Assembly: GCF_000429585.1 (NCBI RefSeq)
Contig: NZ_AUCD01000017.1
Location: forward strand, 1-33,175
Length of the DNA stretch: 33,175 bases
Direction: 5' to 3'
Source of the DNA: Atopococcus tabaci DSM 17538
GTDB taxonomy: Bacteria; Bacillota; Bacilli; Lactobacillales; Carnobacteriaceae_A
The notes below the pieces were generated by a model that was not told the DNA's origin, made no database searches, and saw only the letters and a program-made list of their open reading frames with translations. Made by a program: the position numbers and the translations under genes. This document shows, in pieces, positions 25,197 to 32,897 of this stretch (positions are counted from its first letter, which is position 1; every line of letters starts with the position of its first letter).

Positions 25197-25305
25197 AAAA
25201 TGCGCTCCAAAATATAGACCCGACGTCCACTTCACGAATAATGCTCGAGGGGCTTCGCCCCTCATCCGCTTATTCGCTCCAGTGGTTCGGGTCTAAACGC
25301 ATTTT
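25197..25305. repeat. Large compound palindrome (109 bp)
   Basis: A long, branched inverted repeat: aaaatgcg (25197) with cgcatttt (25298), agacccga (25216) with tcgggtct (25287), ccact (25227) with agtgg (25281), cgaataa (25235) with ttattcg (25270), and gaggggc (25247) with gcccctc (25257) closing a 3-base loop. The arms are nested in order, so the whole region could fold as one long stem with internal bulges. It is followed by gtcccgctctcttttg. No reading frame of note crosses it. Confidence 0.85.
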
Positions 25306-25356
25306 GTCCCGCTCTCTTTTGTTTGGTGTGATAAACTGAGGAAAAGGAGGCAGTCA

Positions 25357-25893
25357 ATGAAACTGATAAAAGAAGTCAACATTATAGAAGATAAAAAGAT
25401 GATTTGGCGGCTCAATCTCACCAGTTTAGGTCTATGGATTCTCTTTTTTGCCTTGTTTGAAGTACTCGCTTATTGGATCCAAGGAATGAATGTTACGGAA
25501 ATGACCATTGTAGAGTTATTTATCGGAAGTATCGCTTTGCTGGGATTGCTGGTCATTCACGAATTGATCCATGGATTGTTTTTCAAGCTCTACCAACCTG
25601 AAAAGAAAGTAGAATTCGGTTTCAAAAACGGGATGGCTTACGCCACAAGCTCGGACTCGTATTATCCAAGAAACCAATACATATGGATAGCAGCAGCCCC
25701 GTTTGTCCTCATTACATTGCTGTTGCTCGCCCTTTTCATTGCCGAGGCACTAAGTAAGGTATTGTTTGTCATGCTGGCTTCCATTCACGCAGCAGGGTGC
25801 GTCGGGGATTTCTACTATCTCTATCTGCTCAGCAAGCAGCCCAAGGACATTCAAGTAAAGGACACGGAAAAAGGGATTGAACTCTATCGGTGA
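25357..25893 (+). CDS. DUF3267 membrane protein (putative metalloprotease-like)
   Basis: A 178-residue membrane protein with a zinc-binding HExxH motif (HELIH, residues 68-72) inside a hydrophobic segment, which is the core of the DUF3267 family. There are about four hydrophobic helices (residues about 24-42, 53-72, 110-130, 137-155), with GFKNGMAYATSSDSYYPRN between. DUF3267 proteins resemble site-2-type peptidases but their role is unknown. ATG 25357 has aaaggagg upstream. It is separated from the next gene by a terminator. Confidence 0.82.
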   Translation: MKLIKEVNIIEDKKMIWRLNLTSLGLWILFFALFEVLAYWIQGMNVTEMTIVELFIGSIALLGLLVIHELIHGLFFKLYQPEKKVEFGFKNGMAYATSSDSYYPRNQYIWIAAAPFVLITLLLLALFIAEALSKVLFVMLASIHAAGCVGDFYYLYLLSKQPKDIQVKDTEKGIELYR

Positions 25894-25924
25894 GAAACGT
25901 ACATAGGAAAGATGATGATAATCC

Positions 25925-25958
25925 GACGACTTCTTGTTTCAAAACGGAAGTCGTTTTT
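25925..25958 (+). terminator. Terminator after the DUF3267 gene
   Basis: Inverted repeat gacgacttc (25925-25933) with gaagtcgtt (25947-25955), followed by T residues, between the DUF3267 gene and pgeF. Confidence 0.7.
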
Positions 25959-25976
25959 CCTATATACCGCCTGTGC

Positions 25977-25982
25977 TATAAT
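25977..25982 (+). promoter_or_regulatory. Candidate -10 box of pgeF
   Basis: Perfect TATAAT 36 bases before the pgeF start. At 17-base spacing the -35 region reads TTTTTC (25954-25959), a poor match, and the site overlaps the preceding terminator tail. Confidence 0.4.
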
Positions 25983-26018
25983 GAAACGCGAAAACCAACG
26001 AAAAAGGAGATGAATCCC

Positions 26019-26741
26019 ATGCATTCATCGTTATTAGAAGAACACGGATTGATTACATACGTGGCGGGAATGGATTACAACTTCCGTTACCAAACTGCCG
26101 GTAAAAAAGTGGTGGAGGATGTTGAAAAACTCGTCAAACATCTGGGCGTTTCCCCGCAAAAAATTTATACGGGCCAGCAAGCACACGGCGCGAACGTGGA
26201 ATATTGTGACGGTGTGAATGGAGAAGAGTTTGCGTTTGGGCGGACATTCAAGGGGACAGACGGCTTGATGACCGACAAAGAAGGCATCGCACTATTGATC
26301 AAATATGCGGACTGTACACCCATTGTTTTCTTTGATCCCATCCATCGAGTTCATGCCAGTGTGCATTCAGGATGGCGCGGAACGGTCCAGCGGATAGCTG
26401 TGGCAGCCATGGAAAAAATGGAACGTGAATTCGGGACGAAAAGAGAAGAACTCCTCGTGTTCGTCGGACCGTCCATCGACCAAGCCAACTATGAAGTCGG
26501 ACCGAAAGTATATGAAGCATTCAGCGGGTTTAAACATCGCGATACATACTTCAAACCCGATGGAGAGAAGTTTCGATTAAGCATGACGGACGCCAATGTA
26601 TCCATCTTACGGGAGGCCGGCATCAAGGATGAACAGATGGACGTGTGCCGCGAATCCACCTACACGAGCGACCGGCTGCACTCGGCACGAAAAGAAGGAA
26701 AAGCGTATCAACTGAACGGATTGTTCACTATGTTAAAATAG
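26019..26741 (+). CDS. pgeF: Peptidoglycan editing factor PgeF (YfiH/YlmD family)
   Basis: A 240-residue protein of the multicopper-oxidase-like laccase domain family. In E. coli PgeF corrects UDP-MurNAc with serine in place of L-alanine at the first position. The zinc/catalytic set is visible: His56 in GQQAHGANV, Cys99 in KYADCTP and His116 in VHSGWRGT. The C-terminal VFVGPSIDQANYEVGP and CRESTYTSDRLHSARKEG are family signatures. I use ATG 26019 (aaaaaggag upstream); the longer frame from 25890 would read through a terminator. It is followed at 18 bases by the thioesterase. Confidence 0.93.
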   Translation: MHSSLLEEHGLITYVAGMDYNFRYQTAGKKVVEDVEKLVKHLGVSPQKIYTGQQAHGANVEYCDGVNGEEFAFGRTFKGTDGLMTDKEGIALLIKYADCTPIVFFDPIHRVHASVHSGWRGTVQRIAVAAMEKMEREFGTKREELLVFVGPSIDQANYEVGPKVYEAFSGFKHRDTYFKPDGEKFRLSMTDANVSILREAGIKDEQMDVCRESTYTSDRLHSARKEGKAYQLNGLFTMLK

Positions 26742-26759
26742 AGAAAAAGGAGGTGCAGC

Positions 26760-27125
26760 ATGACGACAACATCGACTCTAACGTTTACAGTGAAAGAAAC
26801 AGAGACGGCGCAATCGGTCGGTTCCGGTGGACTTCCTGTACTCTCCACTCCACATATGATCGCTTATATGGAACATACGGCTTGGAAAGCAGTGGAAAAC
26901 GAACTGGATGACGTTCAAACAACGGTGGGGACCGCGGTGGATATCAAGCACCTGACATCCACAGACGTTGGGAAAGAAGTGGAACTCACCGCCACGCTGA
27001 CAGCGTCCAGTGAGAAAACTTTGACATTCCATGTGGAAGCCCGTGCGGACGGTCGTCTTATAGGGGAAGGAACTCACCAACGAGCGGTGATCACGGTTGA
27101 CCGTTTTTTGGAATCAGTCAAATAA
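26760..27125 (+). CDS. FlK-like hotdog thioesterase
   Basis: A 121-residue single-domain thioesterase of the fluoroacetyl-CoA thioesterase-like hotdog family, acting on a small acyl-CoA. It has the segments LSTPHMIAYMEHTAWKA, TVGTAVDIKHLTSTDVGKEV and GEGTHQRAVI, which contain the Thr, Glu and His positions used in the FlK family. ATG 26760 lies eight bases after aaaaaggaggtg. With pgeF it forms a two-gene unit ended by a terminator. The physiological acyl-CoA is unknown; FlK-like proteins are widespread in Bacilli and are seldom fluoroacetate-specific. Confidence 0.88.
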   Translation: MTTTSTLTFTVKETETAQSVGSGGLPVLSTPHMIAYMEHTAWKAVENELDDVQTTVGTAVDIKHLTSTDVGKEVELTATLTASSEKTLTFHVEARADGRLIGEGTHQRAVITVDRFLESVK

Positions 27126-27130
27126 GACAC

Positions 27131-27180
27131 AAAATCACACCCTGTTCTCTTCAAAGCGAGGAGAATGAGGTGTGTTTTAT
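27131..27180 (+). terminator. Terminator of pgeF and the thioesterase
   Basis: Imperfect inverted repeat: aaaatcacacc (27131-27141) pairs with ggtgtgtttta (27169-27179), with further pairing of gttctc and gaggag inside. Confidence 0.65.
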
Positions 27181-27454
27181 TTTAAAGTTGCTCATGCTTG
27201 TTAAAAACTTCTCATTTGTCAAAAAAATGCCATATTCCTCTTGAACAATATGAAGGCGATTTTATGTAGGGATATAAAGGTTTCCGAACTAACGAATAAT
27301 ATTTCACAAATATAGTAAGCGTTTTACATCGTGAAAAAATGATTAAAGGAGGAGGATGCTTTTAAGTTCGCGCATTCGCCAGAGTAGCAGTAAGTAAAAA
27401 ACGGCAACAACCTTTTTGAAGTCGATATCATAATCCATAGTTAGGAGTTTTAAG
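27181..27454 (+). promoter_or_regulatory. Leader of the GPH symporter gene with a possible leader peptide
   Basis: About 270 bases without a longer gene. A small frame at 27356-27397 (ATG to TAA, 13 codons, MLLSSRIRQSSSK) has a very strong aaaggaggagg site, better than that of the transporter itself. Upstream, agtaagcgttttaca (27314-27328) is a degenerate cre-like palindrome. Candidate promoter boxes TTGAAC (27241-27246) and TATGTA (27263-27268) are weak, with a 16-base spacer. A role in attenuation or catabolite control is inferred. Confidence 0.4.
27356..27397 (+). CDS. Possible 13-residue leader peptide
   Basis: The frame MLLSSRIRQSSSK begins four bases after aaaggaggagg and ends 57 bases before the transporter ATG. 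Nothing known matches it. The strong ribosome site in a leader is the only argument for translation, and the peptide has no run of a single amino acid that would suggest classic ribosome-stall attenuation (three of four C-terminal residues are serine). Confidence 0.3.
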   Translation: MLLSSRIRQSSSK

Positions 27455-28888
27455 ATGGCATCATATGACAGCACAGAAACAAGAACACAAGAAACAACCC
27501 GTCCTTTTGGGATGCGGGATAAATTGGGGTACATGTTCGGAGACTTGGCGAACGATATGACGTTTATTTTCCAAAGCATGTTCTTGATGTTGTTTTACAC
27601 GGATGTATTGGGAATCCCAGGTGGAGCAGTCGGAACACTTTTCTTAGTGGCCCGTTTTGTAGACGCCTTCACAGATATCACGATGGGACGAATCGTGGAC
27701 CGTTCGTAAACAACAGCTGAAGGAAAGTTCAAACCTTGGATTCGCCGCATCGCAGGTCCGGTTGCATTGGCCAGCTTTTTGATGTATCAAACCGGGATGC
27801 AGGATGCATCGATGACGATGAAAGTAGTCTATATGTACGCTACTTATATTTTGTGGGGCAGTATCATGTATACCGCCATCAATATTCCATACGGTTCCAT
27901 GGCTTCAGCGGTTACCAGTAATCCAAACCAACGCACACAATTGTCCATCTTCCGGACAATCGGAGCGACAGTGGCCAGTTTGATTATTGGAGCAGTTGTT
28001 CCATTGGTGGTCTTTGAATCTACAGCAGCAGGGCAGGACGTAGTTAAAACAGATTCCACATTCACCATTCTCGCCGGCGTATTTTCTGTATTGGCCATTT
28101 TGTTCTATATCTTGTGCCACAAAATGACTACGGAACGTGTGCAGGTCGATGCAGCAGAGGACAGTGAAAAGATGTCGTTTGGCGACGCCATGAAAGCACT
28201 CTTGAAAAACCGCTCCATGATTGGAATTGTGTTTGGCGCCTTGTTCTTGATTTTGGCACAATTGATGATCAGCTCGATAAACAACTACGTTTATCCAAAC
28301 GTTTTTGGAAGCGCAGAAGGCATTTCGTTGATCAATACCATCAACCCGCTGCTCGTCTTGTTTTTTTCTGTTCCTTTGGCCCCTATGTTGGCCCGTAAGT
28401 TCGGGAAAAAAGAGTTGGGAACGGGCGCAATGTTTTTCGCTGCAGCCGCATACGGGTTGTTGTTCTTCTTGAAAACAGACAACATGTATGTCTTTATGAC
28501 ACTCAGCGCCTTGGCGTATACCGGTTTTGGAATGTTTAACGCTGTCATTTGGGCAAATATCACCGATGTCATTGATGACGTGGAAGTGGAATCTCACGAA
28601 CGTCAAGATGGTACCGTTTACTCCGTATATTCTTTCGCACGTAAAATCGGGCAGTCCCTTGCCGGAGCCGCCGGTGGTTGGGCACTGTCTTTGATCAGTT
28701 ACCAGTCCGGTGTAGCAGTTCAAACGCCGGAAGTAGTGGAAGGCATTTACAATGTTTCGACAGCGGTTCCAGCGCTTGCATTCCTGCTTGCTGGATTGGC
28801 CTTGTTGGTCATCTGCCCGTTGTCCAAATCGAAAGTAGAAGAGAACACCCGTATTCTTGAAAAGAGAAGAATGGATCGGGCAGAATAA
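27455..28888 (+). pseudogene. GPH-family sugar:cation symporter with in-frame stop
   Basis: Read through one TAA at 27707-27709, the frame encodes 477 residues, the full length of the glycoside-pentoside-hexuronide (GPH) symporters, about 12 helices. The N-terminal MRDKLGYMFGDLANDMTFIFQSMF and DAFTDITMGRIVDRS are typical of the family, as is NAVIWANITDVIDDVEVESHERQDGTVYS (quoted in parts) near residue 365. After DRS the next codon is TAA; the family usually has a basic residue here (DR-S/T-K/R-T), so AAA or AAG is expected, a single-base change. The sequence continues in the same frame with TTAEGKFKPWIRR. Transport of a sugar is inferred. It may be a pseudogene, a sequencing error, or a read-through stop. 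Confidence 0.85.
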
Positions 28889-28974
28889 AAAAAACAAAAA
28901 AGTTTCCAAAGACCCCGAAATTTTTCTCGATGCTCCGTAATCTATAGTATCGCCAAAAAATGGAGGAGAAGGGT

Positions 28975-29705
28975 ATGGAACAAATACAAACAAAAGCACG
29001 TCCGCTCAACTTGACGGTCTCTCGGAGTGAATTAAAATTTTTGATCGGGTTGGAAGACCGATTGTACTTAATTAGAGCGCTGGATGCGTTGTTGATCCCA
29101 GATGCATATGGAGACTACAACGGCTATCCCGTCCGCAGCGTCTACTTCGACGGGTTGGACAATCAGGACTATGTCGAAAAAGTCCACAAGTTTGATTTCA
29201 AAAAGAGGGTGCGCTTGCGGGCTTATTCGCCACATGATAAAACAGCCAAATTTGAAATCAAAAAAAATGGACCCACAGTCAAATCAAAGATTCGGTCATC
29301 GTTTCCCGCGAAGATGCACAGGAAATGCTGAAGGGGAATTTTGAAGTGTTGAAAAAGTACGACGACGAAACGGCCGAACTCGGCTACCACATCTGTACAA
29401 CGATGGGGTACCGGCCGGTGTCGATGGTGGAATACATGCGGCGGGCCTACACCCACCCACAGTTCAATACACGGATTACGTTGGACAACGAGCTGCGCTA
29501 CACAAACACCAATTTCGACTTGTTCACCACCGAAGAACCGAACTACACGACGGTGACGGACTTAACCGAAACAATTTTGGAAGTGAAGTACGAAAAGTAC
29601 TTGTTCCCGTACGTTCAAGACGTCTTGAAGAAATGCAACTTAAAAAAATGCCCCATCAGCAAATTCGGTTCGTCAAGAGCGTTGCTGAATAAATTTTACA
29701 ACTAA
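28975..29705 (+). pseudogene. VTC-domain (polyphosphate polymerase-like) protein, frameshifted
   Basis: Two overlapping frames (28975-29331 and about 29280-29705) together encode about 243 residues of a VTC domain, the triphosphate-tunnel fold of yeast polyphosphate polymerase. The first part has SRSELKF and VRSVYFDGLDN; the second has DSVIVSREDAQEMLKGNFE, YRPVSMVEYMRRAY and ILEVKYEKYLFP, with the basic and acidic tunnel residues. The shift is in an A8 run at 29260-29267: one extra A (A9) would join KFEIKKK to the second frame. ATG 28975 follows ggaggagaaggg. It stands before a DUF4956 gene, its usual partner. If the shift is real, it could be phase variation, slippage or decay. Confidence 0.85.
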
Positions 29706-29737
29706 AAAATATAAACATATAAATGGAGGAAAAAACA

Positions 29738-30406
29738 ATGACACAATTACTTTCACTAAACCAACTAAACACACAACCGGCATCTACCATCACTTGGGGA
29801 ATGATCCTCGTCAGTTTAGGATTCGCCCTGCTGCAGGCAGCGGTGATGTTCGGAACGTTCAGAAAGATGCACACGAAAATGTCTTATGACGAGAACTACA
29901 ACATCATGCTGGTAATGCTGGCGATTGTTTCCACGATTTTGATGCAGTTGATCCAAACCAACGTAGCTCTGTCCCTCGGGATGCTGGGTTCCTTGTCTCT
30001 GGTTCGTTTCCGTACCAACATCAAAGATCCGCGTGACATCGGCTTTGTCTTTTGGGCGATGGGCATCGGATTGGCTTCCGCAAGCCATGCGTTTCTCCTG
30101 GGCTTCCTTGGAACAGCGCTGCTTGCCGGACTTATGATCTGGTCCAGCAAAAACCATGTCGCCGCCGACGCCATGCTCATCGTAGTCCGCGGCAGCCAGG
30201 CGGATGCGGAAAACATCACGGCCACCGTTGCTTACTATTCCAACACGAGCCGCGTCAAAGCCCACAACTTGCTGGCCAACTCGTTTGAGCTAGTGTATGA
30301 AGTGAAAGCTTCCGAAGAACGCCAAGTGAGCCTGGCGGAAAAACTCAAAGACTTGGACGGAGTGGACACGGTGAACGTCCTGGCTCCAAGTGCAGAGATG
30401 GCATAA
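29738..30406 (+). CDS. DUF4956 membrane protein, partner of the VTC protein
   Basis: A 222-residue protein of the DUF4956 family. About four hydrophobic segments (residues about 18-38, 54-74, 75-90, 105-130) are followed by a C-terminal soluble domain of about 90 residues. The loop ALSLGMLGSLSLVRFRTNIKDPRD (read in pieces) is the family's conserved core, with VRFRTNIKDP as the clearest piece. DUF4956 genes commonly stand beside VTC-domain genes, and a shared role in polyphosphate handling has been suggested, but the function is unproven. ATG 29738 follows ggaggaaaaaaca. It is terminated by a strong hairpin. Confidence 0.88.
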   Translation: MTQLLSLNQLNTQPASTITWGMILVSLGFALLQAAVMFGTFRKMHTKMSYDENYNIMLVMLAIVSTILMQLIQTNVALSLGMLGSLSLVRFRTNIKDPRDIGFVFWAMGIGLASASHAFLLGFLGTALLAGLMIWSSKNHVAADAMLIVVRGSQADAENITATVAYYSNTSRVKAHNLLANSFELVYEVKASEERQVSLAEKLKDLDGVDTVNVLAPSAEMA

Positions 30407-30420
30407 GCATCGAACTACGA

Positions 30421-30470
30421 AAAGTCGCAGAACCGGCAATTTTCCCGCTGGCGTTTCTGCGGCTTTTTTA
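30421..30470 (+). terminator. Terminator after the DUF4956 gene
   Basis: Imperfect stem: aaaagtcgcagaaccggc (30421-30438) with gctggcgtttctgcggcttt (30448-30467), then T residues, 15 bases after the stop codon. Confidence 0.8.
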
Positions 30471-30546
30471 GTATGTGTACCTAGAAATAGAGGGCGGAGA
30501 CCCTGTGTGTTATTATAGAGAAAATCACACGGAAGGGATTGACAAG

Positions 30547-31980
30547 ATGAAAGTTGCGGTAATCGGTACAGGCGTGGCGGGAGTCAGCGTTTTGCGTGAA
30601 ATGGCACGCCAGAAGAAAAAAATTCCGGAAATGGAAGTGGTTGTGTTCGGCGATGCCCAAACATTTGGCACCGGCCTGCCGTATCAAACAGATGACGATG
30701 GGTTGCTGCTTAACCAGACGCCCGAAACGATGTCCATCATGCCGGATGACCCGGATCATTTCGTCCGTTGGCTGCAACGCCACACCCAATGGACAGACCC
30801 ATACGGGAAAAACGTGCCGCGAAACTTGTACGGCGAGTACTTGCGAACGGTGATGCATAATCTGCTGGATGAACTCAATGCCGAGATCCACGAAGAAAAA
30901 GTCGATGAAATCCATATGGAAAAAAACAACCGGTTTGCGGTTGTGTATGGACGGAAACGTCAGGTGGTGGACGCCGTTCATCTGTGCATCGGGCATCTCC
31001 CGTATAGCGACCCTTATCAACTCAAAGGAGAATTGAATTACATCCACCATCCTTATCCAGTACATAAAAAGTTGTCCCAGATTCCGGAGGGGGCTGCGGT
31101 CGGCATTATCGGAACCGGCCTCACCGCCATTGATCTGTTGCTGTACTTGCAAAAGGAAAAAGAGAATGTGCGCATCCATTTGACCTCTTTGGACAATTCC
31201 TTTGGAGCGGTCCGCGGGGAAGAACAGCCGGTTCCTCTGGTTTATTTCTCCAAAGAGCGCATTTTCAAAGAAAGAGAAAAGCACAACGGCTTCATTCCGC
31301 TGGAAGTGCTGGTGGAGTGGTTCAAAAAAGAAGCAGCCCTTCATCGGGTTTCCGCTAAAGAGATGTGGAAGACGTACGGAGAAGGCACCATCGACGGGAT
31401 GAAACGGGATTTAAGCCGTTTGGATGACATTGGCCGTTTCCAGTCCGTCATCCACCAGTTGGACGATGTGCTTCCTGAGCTGTGGGAATCCTTGTCCGCA
31501 GAAGATAAGGAAACTTTTTTCAAGCGATACGGACGGAAATGGGAAAAATTCAGAAGTCCAATCCCAAAGCGGACCGCCCTCAAACTGCTGGAATTGCATG
31601 AAACAGGGAAGTTTCAACTCGCGGGGCGCACAAAACGAATTGTAAAAGAACCTGACTTTTTTCGGATTGAACTGGAAGAAGGAACAGCACTGGAAGTGAA
31701 CTATATCATCAATGCAACCGGACAAAAGAAACAAGTGGCGCCTGAAGACGAAGAGATGCCGCTTGTCGCTCAGATGCTCGAGGAAGGGCTGCTGCAGGCG
31801 GAACCGTTCGGCGGGGTTCAGGTCACTTGGCCGTCTTTGAGCGCCGTCAGTCCGCAGTACGGCCTTCTGCCTCGGTTCAAAGTCTACGGCCAATTGGCAT
31901 CGGGCGTTCAGTTTGGGAACAACACCGTGGGGATGATTTCCTGGAGCGCCCGGGAAGCGGTGAAATCAAGCCTTTCATGA
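30547..31980 (+). CDS. FAD/NAD(P)-binding protein (FAD_NAD_binding_9 type)
   Basis: A 477-residue flavoprotein-like protein. The N-terminal dinucleotide-binding loop is MKVAVIGTGVAGVSVLREM, followed by FGTGLPYQTDDDGLLLNQ, typical of the HpaI/EasE-unrelated FAD_NAD_binding_9 family (Pfam 13454). A second Rossmann motif, VGIIGTGLTAIDLLLYL, occurs near residue 190. The long C-terminal part contains YIINATGQKK, the usual second FAD contact. Its reaction is unknown; several relatives are annotated only as FAD/NAD(P)-binding proteins. I use ATG 30547 (agggattgacaag) rather than the in-frame 30475. It stands alone before the aldo/keto reductase. Confidence 0.82.
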   Translation: MKVAVIGTGVAGVSVLREMARQKKKIPEMEVVVFGDAQTFGTGLPYQTDDDGLLLNQTPETMSIMPDDPDHFVRWLQRHTQWTDPYGKNVPRNLYGEYLRTVMHNLLDELNAEIHEEKVDEIHMEKNNRFAVVYGRKRQVVDAVHLCIGHLPYSDPYQLKGELNYIHHPYPVHKKLSQIPEGAAVGIIGTGLTAIDLLLYLQKEKENVRIHLTSLDNSFGAVRGEEQPVPLVYFSKERIFKEREKHNGFIPLEVLVEWFKKEAALHRVSAKEMWKTYGEGTIDGMKRDLSRLDDIGRFQSVIHQLDDVLPELWESLSAEDKETFFKRYGRKWEKFRSPIPKRTALKLLELHETGKFQLAGRTKRIVKEPDFFRIELEEGTALEVNYIINATGQKKQVAPEDEEMPLVAQMLEEGLLQAEPFGGVQVTWPSLSAVSPQYGLLPRFKVYGQLASGVQFGNNTVGMISWSAREAVKSSLS

Positions 31981-32001
31981 ACACCATTCAATAGAGAATG
32001 A

Positions 32002-32007
32002 TATAAT
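32002..32007 (+). promoter_or_regulatory. Candidate -10 box of the aldo/keto reductase gene
   Basis: Perfect TATAAT about 21 bases before the GTG start. At 18-base spacing the -35 reads TGAACA (31978-31983), a moderate match. Confidence 0.4.
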
Positions 32008-32028
32008 GAAAAAAGTGGAGGGATAAAT

Positions 32029-32847
32029 GTGGAATACATCAAATTGAACACAGGTATCGACATTCCGATTCTTGGAAGCGGCACGAACACGTATGGGAAA
32101 GAAGGCAACAAATACAAGGGTGAGATCAACGGAGACACCACCGAACTGGAATCCGCCATTGAATCCGGCTACCGTCATTTTGACACGGCAGTTTCGTACC
32201 GGAACGAAGCGGTGGTCGGGAAAGCTGTGAAAGAAAGCGGCTTGGATCGAAAAGAGTTTTTCCTGACGTCCAAACTGCCGACCAAGCCCGAATATAAAGA
32301 ATACCGGGAATCCGAAGAAGCGGTGCGCCGCACAGTGGAAGCCAGCCTGGAAGCATTGGGCGGGGAGTACATCGACCTGTACCTGCTGCACAACGCGTGG
32401 GAACCGTTGGAAGACATCGCAGAAGTGTGGAAAGTGTTGGAAGACTATGTCGACCAAGGAAAATTCAAAGCAATCGGCGTCTCCAACTTCAACGAAGAGC
32501 AGTTGGGGTATTTATTGGAACACTCCCGCATCAAGCCGGCGCTCAATCAAGTGGTGTCCCACCCGGGGAAATGGAACCACGCCATCATCGAGTACTGCAA
32601 AGAACACGGCGTCGTCCCGGAAGCATGGGGGCCGCTCTCCGGTGTGAGCGAAGAAAACAAAACAACGTTGACCCAAATCGGCGACAACTACGACAAAACA
32701 TGGGCGCAGGTATTGCTGCGGTACCAAATCCAGCGCGGAGTGGTCGTCATTCCGAAATCCCACAACCCGAAACGCCAAAAAGCCAACTTGAACGTCTTTG
32801 ATTTCGAGTTGACGGAAGAAGAGATTCAAGTGATTGAAAAGATGTAA
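32029..32847 (+). CDS. Aldo/keto reductase
   Basis: A 272-residue NAD(P)H-dependent (beta/alpha)8-barrel oxidoreductase that reduces aldehydes or ketones. The catalytic tetrad is complete: Asp52, Tyr57, Lys82 and His121 (HFDTAVSYRNE, FLTSKLP, LYLLHNAWEP). The coenzyme-binding C-terminal part has IGVSNFNEEQL and VVVIPKSHNPKRQKAN. The start is GTG at 32029, with gtggaggg upstream; no better ATG is in frame. Length is close to the AKR5-type family. The natural substrate is unknown. A terminator closes the gene just before the ISL3 element. Confidence 0.92.
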   Translation: MEYIKLNTGIDIPILGSGTNTYGKEGNKYKGEINGDTTELESAIESGYRHFDTAVSYRNEAVVGKAVKESGLDRKEFFLTSKLPTKPEYKEYRESEEAVRRTVEASLEALGGEYIDLYLLHNAWEPLEDIAEVWKVLEDYVDQGKFKAIGVSNFNEEQLGYLLEHSRIKPALNQVVSHPGKWNHAIIEYCKEHGVVPEAWGPLSGVSEENKTTLTQIGDNYDKTWAQVLLRYQIQRGVVVIPKSHNPKRQKANLNVFDFELTEEEIQVIEKM

Positions 32848-32860
32848 AGTTAGGGAACAG

Positions 32861-32897
32861 AAAAAAACTCAAAGCCAATGCGGTTTTGAGTTTTTTT
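32861..32897 (+). terminator. Terminator of the aldo/keto reductase gene
   Basis: Stem aaaaaaactcaaa (32861-32873) with ttttgagttttttt (32884-32897). The T run ends exactly where the ISL3 terminal repeat begins. Confidence 0.8.

Noticed and set aside
25890-26018. N-terminal extension of pgeF from the ATG at 25890
   Set aside because: It would start inside the DUF3267 stop, read through a terminator and promoter, and add 43 residues that are not part of the PgeF family; ATG 26019 has the proper ribosome site.
27905-28999. 364-codon minus-strand frame opposite the GPH symporter
   Set aside because: Shadow frame of the membrane protein gene; Cys/His/Gln/Arg-rich, no family motif, no initiation signal.
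30481-31344. 287-codon minus-strand frame opposite the FAD/NAD(P)-binding gene
   Set aside because: Antisense shadow of a well-supported flavoprotein gene with two Rossmann motifs; no initiation site.
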